Assembly: GCF_900182595.1 (NCBI RefSeq)
Contig: NZ_FXTN01000014.1
Coordinates: 62,001-126,000, forward strand
Reading direction: 5' to 3'
Source of the DNA: Pedobacter westerhofensis
Lineage (GTDB): Bacteria; Bacteroidota; Bacteroidia; Sphingobacteriales; Sphingobacteriaceae
DNA: 64,000 nt
The notes beneath the pieces are model-generated. The model was not told the DNA's origin and made no database searches. It saw only the letters and a program-made list of their open reading frames with translations. This document shows positions 34,458 to 43,517 of the stretch, piece by piece; position 1 is the stretch's first letter; each line of letters begins with the position of its first letter. The translations under genes were made by a program, and so were the position numbers.

Positions 34458-35789
34458 ATGATCAATCTAATGACAGCTCCATTGTACGACAAATTGATCG
34501 CTGAATTTGAAAACTCTGAAAGCGCAAAAGGTACAAATGGTGATTTATCGAATATAAGGAATACGGCCTTCGACCTGTTTAAGGCCAAAGGTTTTCCTAC
34601 CACAAAAGATGAGGACTGGAGGTTTACCAATCTGAGCCCTTTTTTAACTGATGATATTTCTTTTATCACAGCAGAAGCTGATGAAGATCAGGTAATTGCT
34701 GCAATCAACAGTGCTACGATACCGGGCCTTAACGCCTATCTGCTGGTTTTGCTTAACGGTAAGATACAGCCCGCACTCTCGGTATTGCCGGATGCACAGC
34801 AGATCAGTATCCTCACTACGGACAGCATCAGTGACAGCACAGTTTTTACAGACTTTGCAGCGCTTGAAGCTACAGAAAATAACAGAATGCTGGCCTTAAA
34901 TACGGCTTTGTTCACAGATGGATATTTCATCGAGGTAAACAAAAATGTAGTGCTGGATAAGCCTATTCAGATTATAAATCTTTACAGTTTAGACGACCAT
35001 ACTTTCTTTCAGCCAAGGCACCTGGTTATCGTAAACCAAGGCGCAAAAGCAGAACTGATTGAATCCAGTATCTTCATCAAAAACGGTAGCCGTGCAATTC
35101 TGAACAGCGTGTCGCAGGCAGAGGTAAAAGAAAATGCACAGCTGATCCAGTACAATATTCAGAACAACCAGCCTGATGAGCGCCTGATTACCTATAACCA
35201 GGTAAAACAGGATCCCAACAGCCGTTATGATAATTTCACTTTCAACCTGCCGGGTGCAGAGCTGATCCGTAATAACCTCGAAATTGAGCTCAACGGCAGT
35301 AATACCGAAACGCATTTATTTGGTTTATACCTAGTAGGCGGACAGCAGCTGACAGATAACCATACCGCAATACACCATAAATTTCCGCATTGTGAAAGCA
35401 ATGAAGTGTACAAAGGCGTATTGCTCGAAAATGGTAAAGCCGTTTTCAATGGTAAAGTATTTGTAGAGCGCCCGGCTCAAAAAACCAATGCATTCCAGCA
35501 AAATAACAACCTGTTGCTTAGCGATAAGGCACAGGTGTTTGCCAAACCACAGCTGGAAATTTATGCTGATGATGTAAAATGCAGTCACGGTTGTACTGTA
35601 GGCCAGTTTGATCCTGAGTCTTTATTCTATCTGCGTGCCAGAGGAATTGGCGAAGAATCTGCCCGCAAGTTACTGGTAGAAGCTTTTATGTTTGATGTTA
35701 CACAGAAGATCGGTAATGAAGTAGTTAAAGAATATGTACAGTCTTTAATTTACAGCAAGATGGAAAATTCATTTTCCCCGATCGGTTAA
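34458..35789 (+). CDS. sufD: SufD, Fe-S assembly protein
   Basis: A 443-residue partner of SufB in the SufBC2D complex. The C-terminal SufB/SufD beta-helix core is recognised by HHKFPHCESNEVYKGVLLE, GKVFVERPAQKTNAFQQNN, then KPQLEIYADDVKCSHGCTVG and LRARGIGEESARKLLVEAFM. The His in CSHG is conserved in SufD and is tied to iron entry. The N-terminal helical part (EDWRFTNLSPFL) is also typical. The gene starts one base after sufC stops, so translation is probably coupled. Confidence 0.96.
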   Translation: MINLMTAPLYDKLIAEFENSESAKGTNGDLSNIRNTAFDLFKAKGFPTTKDEDWRFTNLSPFLTDDISFITAEADEDQVIAAINSATIPGLNAYLLVLLNGKIQPALSVLPDAQQISILTTDSISDSTVFTDFAALEATENNRMLALNTALFTDGYFIEVNKNVVLDKPIQIINLYSLDDHTFFQPRHLVIVNQGAKAELIESSIFIKNGSRAILNSVSQAEVKENAQLIQYNIQNNQPDERLITYNQVKQDPNSRYDNFTFNLPGAELIRNNLEIELNGSNTETHLFGLYLVGGQQLTDNHTAIHHKFPHCESNEVYKGVLLENGKAVFNGKVFVERPAQKTNAFQQNNNLLLSDKAQVFAKPQLEIYADDVKCSHGCTVGQFDPESLFYLRARGIGEESARKLLVEAFMFDVTQKIGNEVVKEYVQSLIYSKMENSFSPIG

Positions 35790-35800
35790 TCTAAAAGACC

Positions 35801-37024
35801 ATGGGAAAATTAGCGATTGAAGACATAAGGAAAGATTTTCCTATACTGGATACTGAGGTTTTTGGAAAGAAGCTGGTATATTTTGATAATGCCGCAACAA
35901 CTCAGAAACCTGTGCAGGTACTTAAGGTACTGGAAGATTATTATGAACGCTACAATAGTAATGTACACCGCGGTGTGCATTCACTGAGCCAGCAAGCTAC
36001 AGCAGGATATGAGAAAGCACGCCATACTGTTGCTGCCTTTATCAATGCAGCAAGCAGCGATGAGGTGATCTTTACCAAAGGCACCACAGACGGACTTAAC
36101 CTGATTGCCTCCTCCTTTGGCAGAAAATTCCTGCAGAAGGGCGATAGTATCCTGATTTCTGCAATGGAGCACCATTCCAATATCGTGCCCTGGCAGATGA
36201 TCTGTGAGGAACGCGGTGCAATCCTGAAGGTGATCCCTATGGATCAGGACGGTGTTTTAAAGATGGAACTTTTGCCAGAATTGCTGGATGAAAGCGTAAA
36301 ACTGTTATCCTTTACCTATGTTTCCAATTCGCTGGGTACCATTAACCCGGTGAAAGAACTGATCAGACAGGCACACGCCAAAAATATTCCTGTGCTGATA
36401 GATGTGGCGCAGGCCATACAGCATATGCCGGTTGATGTGCAGGAACTGGATGTGGATTTTATGGTGTTTTCAGGACATAAAATTTACGGGCCTACGGGCA
36501 TCGGGGTTTTATACGGCAAAGAAAAATGGCTCAATGAGCTTCCGCCGTACCAGGGTGGAGGGGATATGATCAAGACCGTAACATTCGAGAAAACGATCTA
36601 CAATGTACTGCCTTATAAATTTGAGGCCGGAACACCTGATATTTCAGGGGCTATCGGACTAGGCGCGGCTATTGACTATGTGAACAGCATCGGACTGGAA
36701 GCCATTGCCGAAGCCGAGCATGAATTGCTTACCTATGCGCTGGAGCGTTTAGCCGAAGTACCGGGTATACAGTTTATTGGTAAGGCTGCAGAGCGTGCCA
36801 GTGTGATCTCCTTTTTGATCGAAGGCGTTCACCCTTACGATCTGGGAGAACTGTTGGATAAACAGGGTATTGCCATCCGTACAGGACACCATTGCACAGA
36901 ACCGGTGATGGACTTCTTTGGAATTCCCGGAACCTGCCGTGCATCTTTTGCTTTTTACAATACTACTGCTGAAGTAGACTTACTGGTTGCAGGCATCAAA
37001 AGAGCTGCTGCCATACTTATATAA
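35801..37024 (+). CDS. sufS: SufS cysteine desulfurase
   Basis: A 407-residue PLP enzyme that takes sulfur from L-cysteine as a persulfide for cluster building. The family start ILDTEVFGKKLVYFDNAATT is clear; Lys227 in FSGHKIYGPTGIG should bind PLP, and Cys365 in RTGHHCTEPVMDFFG is the active-site cysteine that carries the persulfide. The place between sufD and sufE confirms SufS rather than a general NifS. It follows sufD by 11 bases. Confidence 0.97.
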   Translation: MGKLAIEDIRKDFPILDTEVFGKKLVYFDNAATTQKPVQVLKVLEDYYERYNSNVHRGVHSLSQQATAGYEKARHTVAAFINAASSDEVIFTKGTTDGLNLIASSFGRKFLQKGDSILISAMEHHSNIVPWQMICEERGAILKVIPMDQDGVLKMELLPELLDESVKLLSFTYVSNSLGTINPVKELIRQAHAKNIPVLIDVAQAIQHMPVDVQELDVDFMVFSGHKIYGPTGIGVLYGKEKWLNELPPYQGGGDMIKTVTFEKTIYNVLPYKFEAGTPDISGAIGLGAAIDYVNSIGLEAIAEAEHELLTYALERLAEVPGIQFIGKAAERASVISFLIEGVHPYDLGELLDKQGIAIRTGHHCTEPVMDFFGIPGTCRASFAFYNTTAEVDLLVAGIKRAAAILI

Positions 37025-37030
37025 TTGAGA

Positions 37031-37453
37031 ATGACGATCAACGAAAAACAGGATGAGATTATTGAGGAGTTTGAACTTTTTTCTGACTGGATGGACAAAT
37101 ATGAAAATATCATCGAAATCGGGAAAGAACTTCCGCTGATTGACCCTAAATACAAAATACCGGAAAAACTGATCAAAGGCTGCCAGTCCAACGTTTGGCT
37201 GCAGCCAGATTTTATAGATGGTAAAGTAGTATTCACTGCAGACAGTGATGCGATTATTACCAAAGGGCTGATCAGTATGATGGTACGGGTTTTATCGGGC
37301 CACAGCCCTCAGGAAATTGTTGACGCTGATCTGTATTTTATTAACACCATTGGCTTACAAAATCATTTGTCGCCCAACCGCTCCAACGGTTTGCTGTCGA
37401 TGTTAGGTCAGATGAAAGTGTATGCTGCCGGTTTTATTGGACAGGAAAAATAA
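37031..37453 (+). CDS. sufE: SufE sulfur acceptor
   Basis: A 140-residue sulfur-transfer partner of SufS. The sulfur-accepting Cys51 sits in the family motif LIKGCQSNVWLQP, and FDLF-like helices and the MMVRVLSGHSPQEIVDADLY block also match. I start at the ATG at 37031; a TTG at 37025 would add two residues and lies directly after the sufS stop. SufE takes the persulfide from SufS and raises its turnover. Confidence 0.95.
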   Translation: MTINEKQDEIIEEFELFSDWMDKYENIIEIGKELPLIDPKYKIPEKLIKGCQSNVWLQPDFIDGKVVFTADSDAIITKGLISMMVRVLSGHSPQEIVDADLYFINTIGLQNHLSPNRSNGLLSMLGQMKVYAAGFIGQEK

Positions 37454-37463
37454 TTGAACGATC

Positions 37464-37775
37464 ATGTCAGAATTACCTTTAAGAGACAGAATAGAAGAAG
37501 CATTACATACGATCTACGATCCGGAACTGCCAGTTGATATATTTGAACTGGGGCTGATCTACAAGATCCAGATGATGGAAAATAATGGTGTACATATTTA
37601 CATGACCCTTACTGCACCGGCATGTCCTGCTGCGGGAGAGATCCTCGGTGAGGTAGAAACCAAGGTAAAGGCCCTGGAGGGCGTAGGTGAGGTAGAAGTA
37701 CGCCTTACGTTTGATCCGCCATGGGACAGGGACATGATGAGTGATGAAGCCAAACTCGAAATGGGATTCATGTAA
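37464..37775 (+). CDS. DUF59/MIP18-type Fe-S assembly factor
   Basis: A 103-residue protein consisting of one MIP18 (DUF59) domain, called SufT in some genomes. Signature parts are EALHTIYDPELPVDIFELGL, MTLTAPACPAAGEILGEV with the conserved Cys, and VRLTFDPPWDRDMMSDEAK. Such proteins help with maturation or delivery of Fe-S clusters. It is 10 bases after sufE, and its stop overlaps the next ATG (TAATG). No extra domain is fused to it. Confidence 0.93.
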   Translation: MSELPLRDRIEEALHTIYDPELPVDIFELGLIYKIQMMENNGVHIYMTLTAPACPAAGEILGEVETKVKALEGVGEVEVRLTFDPPWDRDMMSDEAKLEMGFM

Positions 37776-38419
37776 TGGAAACCGAACATCATAAGATGCC
37801 CTTCAGGGAACGTGCTGTGGAGCTGCTGAAAACCAGCGGCCCCCAGTCTTTGTCGTCACTTGCAGCCGAGTTTCAGGTGACAGTGGAAGGGGCGCGTTTT
37901 CAAATGCTCAGGCTTGAAAAAGAAGGCATCGTTACCTCCAGCAAAACCGTAACCGGCAGGGGCAGGCCTCAGCAGTTATGGACCCTAACCAGCATGGGGC
38001 AAAACCGCTTTCCTGATACCCATGCAGCACTCACGGTAAAGCTGATGGAAGTGATGAAAGAAACCCTTGGCGAGCAGGCCGTTTCTAAAGTAATCCATGC
38101 AAATGGAGAAAGAGGCACCAGCAGGTACCTTGCAGCGCTGGAAGGGATCACCGATCTCGAAAAAAGATTAAGTGCTTTTGTGTCGATACGCACAGGAGAG
38201 GGCTATATGGCCCAGTTTATTAAGGATGATGAAGGATTTATCTTCATCGAAAACCATTGCCCTATAGGAGCAGCAGCCCATGCTAATCCTGCGATTTGCA
38301 GCGCGGAATTCAAAACCCTGCAAACCGTCATTGGAGAGAATGTAGCTATCAAACGCATAGAATACATTGTTGAAGGTGGCAGAAGATGTGCTTACCGCAT
38401 TCTCTCTTCCAAATATTAA
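37775..38419 (+). CDS. SufR-like Fe-S sensing transcription regulator
   Basis: A 214-residue regulator. The N-terminal winged helix (about 10-75: AVELLKTSGPQSLSSLAAEF, EGARFQMLRLEKEGIVTSS, and the wing GRGRPQQLWTLT) is of the DeoR/ArsR-like type. The C-terminal part holds three cysteines: Cys162 (NHCPIG), Cys175 (AICSAE) and Cys205 (RRCAYRI). The 12-residue spacing of the first two and the place of the last are like SufR, the repressor of suf genes that binds an Fe-S cluster in cyanobacteria and actinobacteria. Its gene is last in the suf operon and its start overlaps the previous stop by one base, pointing to self-control of the operon. Confidence 0.82.
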   Translation: METEHHKMPFRERAVELLKTSGPQSLSSLAAEFQVTVEGARFQMLRLEKEGIVTSSKTVTGRGRPQQLWTLTSMGQNRFPDTHAALTVKLMEVMKETLGEQAVSKVIHANGERGTSRYLAALEGITDLEKRLSAFVSIRTGEGYMAQFIKDDEGFIFIENHCPIGAAAHANPAICSAEFKTLQTVIGENVAIKRIEYIVEGGRRCAYRILSSKY

Positions 38420-38620
38420 TCAATTGCTTTTTTTATTTCAGGCTTAGAAAAAACCTTTAAAAAAATGGTTCTAAATTGCTGTACAATTATTTTAGTGTAA
38501 TCAGGTCTGCTTTGCTCAATTCTCTGGATTTAAGTTAAATGATGTTGGTTTAATTTTAGGGTTGCCGCAACATTGGGATGCTGATACACTCTAACGTTAA
38601 ACCTCTTAATCAACCAAATT

Positions 38621-41602
38621 ATGCGTCAATTGCGTATTGATCCCTTTTTGCTTGTCCGGTCCCCGGCTTACAGTTATCAAGATTTTAATGAACAGTATCT
38701 GCAGGAAGTTTTAAAGACCGATTTCTTCAGGGCAAGCCTGTTCTTTGCCAGCCAGACCCTCTATCTTGAACTCCGGAAAAAGGATTTTCTGTATGAAGAA
38801 ATCAGCCCCTCCGCACGGCTCACACTCTGGAAATACCTAAACCGCATGTGCTACAGGGCGCTGCCCTACGGTTTTTTCTCATCCTATTCATCCGGGGCCT
38901 GGGCAAAGGAAGAAGATGCTGTGCTTTGTTTCTCCAATGAAGACGAGCTGATTGTTCATCCCGATTTTAAGGTGATGCTGGATTACATCGGCAGCCTTAA
39001 TACCGCGGATTTTGAAGAGCTGCGGTATTGTACAAACAACTCGCTCTACCAGTCGTCCAGAGAACTGCGGTTTATCAGCCAGGCTTATTCCGCGCAAAAG
39101 AAATTTGCCATCGTACAGGTAAAAATGGCACCTGGCCTAAATAAAATGCTCAAATATATCAGCAGCGGTCGTACCAAAAGCGAGATCATCGCTTTTTTGA
39201 CCGGTGAATACGGAGAAGACGCCCCTGCAGAAGATTATTTCCAGAGCCTGCTCGACGGGCAAGTGATTGTATCTGCGCTCACACCAAATGTTACCGGGCT
39301 TACTTTCAACCAGCGCTGCCTGGAACTGCTGGAAAAATATCCCGGCATTGATGTAAAAGGCTTAAAGTCGTTCAGGTTGTCCATGCGGACAGACCTGTCT
39401 GAACTGAACGAGCATATCAATTACCTGATTGATAAAAATGCAGAGAACGCTACCTACAGCTTATATCATCGCCATATTGAAGGAGGGCTTGGCCATCAGG
39501 TACAGGAAAAACTGATGACGCTCATTCAGCAGATGGACAGGATGACCTCCGACAATCTGGTAGACAATATGCGCGATTTTAAGAAAGAATTCAGCCAGAA
39601 ATATGATCAGCAGGAAGTACCGCTGATGATTGCCCTTGATCCCGGGTCCGGCATCGGCTATGAGAATATGGCATCGGCCTTTGACACACAGAATGATGAC
39701 TTTATAGACGACCTGCGGGCAAAACAGGAGGGAGAGGCCAATGCGAAATGGGGAGCTGTGGAAAAGCTCATCTTTAAAAAATGGAACAACCTGAAGCAGC
39801 CCGGCAGCGAAAAGATCCTCATCACGGCAGAAGACCTTGCCGAACTCCCGGAAAGTAGTCAGCAATTGCCTCCCGGATTATTTGTGCTCTTCAGGAACAT
39901 CGATCGCGAAATCTGGGTAGATGGGATCGGCGGAGTTTCGGGCATAGAATTGAGTGCCCGTTTTAGTGGTGCCGGAACAGCCATGGAAGAATCTCTTAAA
40001 AAGATCTGTGAACAGGAGATGGCCATCAATGATGAATTTCTCTTTGCAGAAATCGCTTATTCGCCAAATGACAGAACATCCAACATCAATCAGCGCGGTC
40101 ATTATTATCCCTATGAAATTCCGGTGCTTACCCATGCAGTGCGTCCCGATCAGTTTACGATCAAACTTAGTGACCTGGTGGTATCAGTGAGGGATAACCA
40201 GGTTTTGCTCAGGTCCGTCAGGCTCAACCGGTATATTATACCCAGGTTATCTTCTGCCTATAATTACAAGATCTCCAGTATACCCGTGTTCAGGTTTCTG
40301 TGCGACCTGCAATATCAGGGTATCAAGTCAAATTTGTCTTTGTCCCTGGTCAGTCTCTTTCCCGGAATGGAATATTACCCGCGGCTCCAGCTGGGAGATG
40401 CAGTGCTCAGCGCCGCCACCTGGATATTAACCGAGGAGCAGATAAAGACGATCAGCAATGCTGAAGGGCCTTTGCCCGGGGAGCTCAACATTCCTGAGCA
40501 TTTCAGCCTGCTGGAGGGCGATAACTTTCTGGTCTTTAACCGTTTTAACGAAACTGATATCACAATGTTCAGAAAGTGCATCAGGAATAAAAAATCCGCA
40601 ACGCTAACCGAATATATTTTCGCCGCGCGCCCCGATCTCAAAGATCATAAGAACAAGCCCTTTGCCAGTCAGCTTGTTGCCTGCGTAATCAATCAGTCCA
40701 AATCTTACCGCCTCCCTCTTCATCAGGTCTTGCCCTATCCAAGGCAGCGCTCAAAAGTAAAACGCTCATTTCTTCCCGGTGAAGAATGGCTGTATATCAA
40801 ATTATATGCGCACTATTCTTTAACTGATGAAATACTTTTAAACTTCATCCTGCCGGTGATCAGGAAGTACAAAAAGGATAACCCGGAGTTCAAATGGTTC
40901 TTTATCCGGTATATGGATCCCGGCCATCATCTCAGGTTAAGGTTTTATACGGGACAGCGGCCTTCTTACGAACTGCTGTCAGACCTGATCCATAAATTGC
41001 AGCCCTGGTCTAAAGAAGGAAAGGTTTCTGATGTGATACTCGATTCTTATCAGCGCGAACTGGAAAAATATTCCGTATCCCTCATCAATGAAGTAGAATC
41101 TTTCTTTTACCGGAACACTGAATTTATCCTGTCCATGTTTAACGCCAATGAAGTAAATACGGCCTTCAAACTGGGTTTTGCTGTGAATACCGCTCTGCAG
41201 ATTATTCAGGCTTTTATCAGGGACAAAAAGGAACGTACCGATTTTCTGAATGAGGCACTCAATAATATGTCGGCCGAATTTAACAGGGAAAAAGAAGTGA
41301 TCCGCAAACTTGATGTCAGATACAGGAAATTCCAGCAGCAGCTGGTAGGGAATCAGCAGGAGCTGACCCTGCAAAGAAACTTAAAGGCTTATGCCGACTT
41401 CCATCTGATGCTGAATACGCTGGTAGACAAGCTGGGGGACTGGAGCAGGGAAGCCCGGTATAATTTGCTGATCAACCTGGTACATATGCACGTCAACAGG
41501 ATATTTGAGAATACGCCGCGTGAGTACGAATACCTGATTTATCATTTCATGAAGAAACATCAGTCATTTCTCAATTATACCACAACTGACGGCGTTTCAT
41601 AA
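38621..41602 (+). CDS. LanB-type lanthipeptide dehydratase, full length
   Basis: A 993-residue protein with both parts of a class I lanthipeptide dehydratase. The glutamylation domain (about 1-690) has FLLVRSPAYSY with Arg13 and the block KYLNRMCYRALPYGFFSSYS (Arg75, Arg79, Pro82, Gly84), equal to the conserved R-x-x-R-x-TPFGLF region of NisB. The C-terminal SpaB_C elimination domain (about 710-985) shows EEWLYIKLYAHYS and WFFIRYMDPGHHLRLRFY. Such enzymes use glutamyl-tRNA to activate Ser/Thr and then eliminate water, giving Dha/Dhb. No LanC cyclase, protease or transporter lies nearby. It is convergent with a LytTR regulator only 4 bases away, and a small Thr-rich peptide gene lies 1.9 kb downstream. 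Confidence 0.9.
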   Translation: MRQLRIDPFLLVRSPAYSYQDFNEQYLQEVLKTDFFRASLFFASQTLYLELRKKDFLYEEISPSARLTLWKYLNRMCYRALPYGFFSSYSSGAWAKEEDAVLCFSNEDELIVHPDFKVMLDYIGSLNTADFEELRYCTNNSLYQSSRELRFISQAYSAQKKFAIVQVKMAPGLNKMLKYISSGRTKSEIIAFLTGEYGEDAPAEDYFQSLLDGQVIVSALTPNVTGLTFNQRCLELLEKYPGIDVKGLKSFRLSMRTDLSELNEHINYLIDKNAENATYSLYHRHIEGGLGHQVQEKLMTLIQQMDRMTSDNLVDNMRDFKKEFSQKYDQQEVPLMIALDPGSGIGYENMASAFDTQNDDFIDDLRAKQEGEANAKWGAVEKLIFKKWNNLKQPGSEKILITAEDLAELPESSQQLPPGLFVLFRNIDREIWVDGIGGVSGIELSARFSGAGTAMEESLKKICEQEMAINDEFLFAEIAYSPNDRTSNINQRGHYYPYEIPVLTHAVRPDQFTIKLSDLVVSVRDNQVLLRSVRLNRYIIPRLSSAYNYKISSIPVFRFLCDLQYQGIKSNLSLSLVSLFPGMEYYPRLQLGDAVLSAATWILTEEQIKTISNAEGPLPGELNIPEHFSLLEGDNFLVFNRFNETDITMFRKCIRNKKSATLTEYIFAARPDLKDHKNKPFASQLVACVINQSKSYRLPLHQVLPYPRQRSKVKRSFLPGEEWLYIKLYAHYSLTDEILLNFILPVIRKYKKDNPEFKWFFIRYMDPGHHLRLRFYTGQRPSYELLSDLIHKLQPWSKEGKVSDVILDSYQRELEKYSVSLINEVESFFYRNTEFILSMFNANEVNTAFKLGFAVNTALQIIQAFIRDKKERTDFLNEALNNMSAEFNREKEVIRKLDVRYRKFQQQLVGNQQELTLQRNLKAYADFHLMLNTLVDKLGDWSREARYNLLINLVHMHVNRIFENTPREYEYLIYHFMKKHQSFLNYTTTDGVS

Positions 41603-41606
41603 CCTG

Positions 41607-42326
41607 TCAGCGGTGGGTCTTGATGATATTGTTATTGATTTTTTTGAGCAGTTTTTCCTTAAATGAGGATCCTATCGGAAAGATCATCTTGTTGATCATA
41701 ATTTTGTTCCCTTCCATCAGGGTCACTTTATTGATATTCACGATGTAAGACTTGTGGATCCTGATAAAGATCTCAGGTGGCAGGCCAGCTTCTATTTCCT
41801 TCATCGTAAGGTAAATGATATGGTTATTTGGAGGGGTATGAATAACGATATAGTTATTCAGCCCTTCTATAAATTCCACATCATTAAAATTGATCTTCAG
41901 CATTTTACCTTTGATGCCCGGGTTAACAAAGAAATAAGTATCGTTCTTGGCTTCTTCCTGCATCTTTTTCTCCAGCTGGGCAATTACCTTGGTTACTGAT
42001 TTTAAAAATCTGGTGAAAGAAATTGGTTTCAGCATAAAATCTGAAATATTCTTCTCAAAGCCTTCTACGGCATAGCCGGCATGGCCGGTTGTAAAAATGA
42101 TGGCCGTATTCTGATAGATCAGATCAGCAACATCAAGTCCCGAAATCTCGGGCATATCGATGTCCAGGAAAGTGATATCAATATCCTTTCGTTCATTTAT
42201 ATATTTTACAGCCTCCAGCGGATTTTGAGAAGTGCCTACAATCTCCAGCTGCCCGCTGTCCTTGGCATATTTTTTCAAGGTCTCGATGGCATGTGATTCA
42301 TCATCGATAATAAAACATTTATACAT
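41607..42326 (-). CDS. LytTR-family response regulator
   Basis: A 239-residue regulator with a receiver domain (about 1-120: CFIIDDESHAIETLKKYAKD, phospho-acceptor Asp in ITFLDIDMPEISG, Lys in FMLKPIS) and a C-terminal LytTR DNA-binding domain (about 140-235: VEFIEGLNNYIVIHT, RIHKSYIVNINKVTLMEGN). It is encoded 5 bases after its kinase and ends 4 bases from the convergent dehydratase stop. It probably controls the divergent small-peptide gene, its own operon, or the dehydratase; this is inferred from position only. Confidence 0.93.
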   Translation of the reverse strand: MYKCFIIDDESHAIETLKKYAKDSGQLEIVGTSQNPLEAVKYINERKDIDITFLDIDMPEISGLDVADLIYQNTAIIFTTGHAGYAVEGFEKNISDFMLKPISFTRFLKSVTKVIAQLEKKMQEEAKNDTYFFVNPGIKGKMLKINFNDVEFIEGLNNYIVIHTPPNNHIIYLTMKEIEAGLPPEIFIRIHKSYIVNINKVTLMEGNKIMINKMIFPIGSSFKEKLLKKINNNIIKTHR

Positions 42327-42331
42327 ACAGC

Positions 42332-43429
42332 TTATAAGGTTATTTGGAGTTCAAAAATAAAATCATCATCATTATCGGAAACATGAATATGATGGGCATC
42401 TGAATAAAAAGCATCTAAACGTAACTTGAGATTTTTAAGGCCAACGCCATTACTGGGTATATGTTTGCGGGATTTTAATTTTCTGTTGCGGCTGGTTAAG
42501 TGTAACCGGTTTTCCCTGATCACCAGGTCTATAGTTGCAGGATGGCTGATATTTTTAAGATCGCCGTATTTGAACATATTCTCTACCGGCGTAAGCAGCA
42601 CAAGGGGCAGGATCGAGATGTCTGATGTATCCCCGGAAACATTAAAAAAGAGCTGCAGGTTATGGTCAAACCGGAACTGGTTTAAACTGATGAAGGCATT
42701 GATCTGATCTATCTCATCATCCAGGTTAACCTTACCGCTTTTTGAAATGTCTGTAATGGCATAACGCATAATATCCGAAAGGAGCAGGATAGGCTCTGAG
42801 AGCTGCGGCGCCGAATTTAAAGAAGAATTGTATAAAAAATTGAGGGTATTAAAGAGGAAGTGCGGATTGATCTGCGCCTTCAGGAAAGCGATTTCCGAGT
42901 CTGCCAGCTTTTTCTCCAGTTGTTCTTTCTGGAGCTGGCTTCGGAGTTCCTTCTGTTCGAGATCAGAAACCTTCTTCCTTTCTATGATTATGTTGAGTGC
43001 AAACCAATAGCCTGTACTCAGTCCTACAAAATATATAGATCTCCACACAGTGAGCGCAAGTCCGCTGCTTAAATTTTTAAATGGATTATCTGAAGAAATA
43101 TTCAAGTAAAGTGAAAGCTCTGAGATATAAAACTTGATCCCTGTGGCACAGGCTATTTCCAGCAGGACCATCAATACCGTTAAGACATATTTTTTTCTGT
43201 TCCAGTTGGGTAAAACGAAATGCGCATTAACATAAAATAAAGCAACATTAATAAAATAGGCATTGAAATAATCTAAAAGTGTCCAGAATTTCCCCGAAAG
43301 TATGCCCGTGATTAATGATTCATATAGGATAAACAGTATCCATACCAGCAAATGGGTAAGGTAGAATCTGCTGTATCTACTGTTATTTTTAAAAATCATA
43401 TCATCAAATATAAGGGATAATATGGTCAT
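42332..43429 (-). CDS. LytS/YehU-family histidine kinase
   Basis: A 365-residue membrane kinase with four predicted membrane helices in the first 150 residues (HLLVWILFILYESLITGIL, YFNAYFINVALFYVNAHFVL, VLMVLLEIACATGI and a segment near 130-145), a coiled coil (RKKVSDLEQKELRSQLQKEQ), the His_kinase domain with INPHFLFNTLNFLYNSSLNS, and an HATPase end (TPVENMFKYGD, SNGVGLKNLKLRL). It partners the LytTR regulator downstream. A start 10 residues later (MIFKNNSRYSR) is also possible. The gene is divergent from the small Thr-rich peptide gene, with 88 bases between the starts. Confidence 0.92.
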   Translation of the reverse strand: MTILSLIFDDMIFKNNSRYSRFYLTHLLVWILFILYESLITGILSGKFWTLLDYFNAYFINVALFYVNAHFVLPNWNRKKYVLTVLMVLLEIACATGIKFYISELSLYLNISSDNPFKNLSSGLALTVWRSIYFVGLSTGYWFALNIIIERKKVSDLEQKELRSQLQKEQLEKKLADSEIAFLKAQINPHFLFNTLNFLYNSSLNSAPQLSEPILLLSDIMRYAITDISKSGKVNLDDEIDQINAFISLNQFRFDHNLQLFFNVSGDTSDISILPLVLLTPVENMFKYGDLKNISHPATIDLVIRENRLHLTSRNRKLKSRKHIPSNGVGLKNLKLRLDAFYSDAHHIHVSDNDDDFIFELQITL

Positions 43430-43440
43430 TTACCTTTACA

Positions 43441-43461
43441 TTATTGGCGTTCGCGTAATAA
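43441..43461. promoter_or_regulatory. Dyad element between kinase and peptide genes
   Basis: TTATTGGCGTTCGCGTAATAA is an imperfect inverted repeat (TTATT...AATAA outside, GCG-TT-CGC in the centre). It sits 12 bases upstream of the kinase start and 57 bases upstream of the peptide start. It could be an operator or promoter feature for the divergent pair; no binding protein can be read from the sequence. Confidence 0.4.
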
Positions 43462-43517
43462 CTTTTGCAATGAGTTGAGACACACTTAAAATTGATGTAT
43501 ACCAAAAACCATACATT

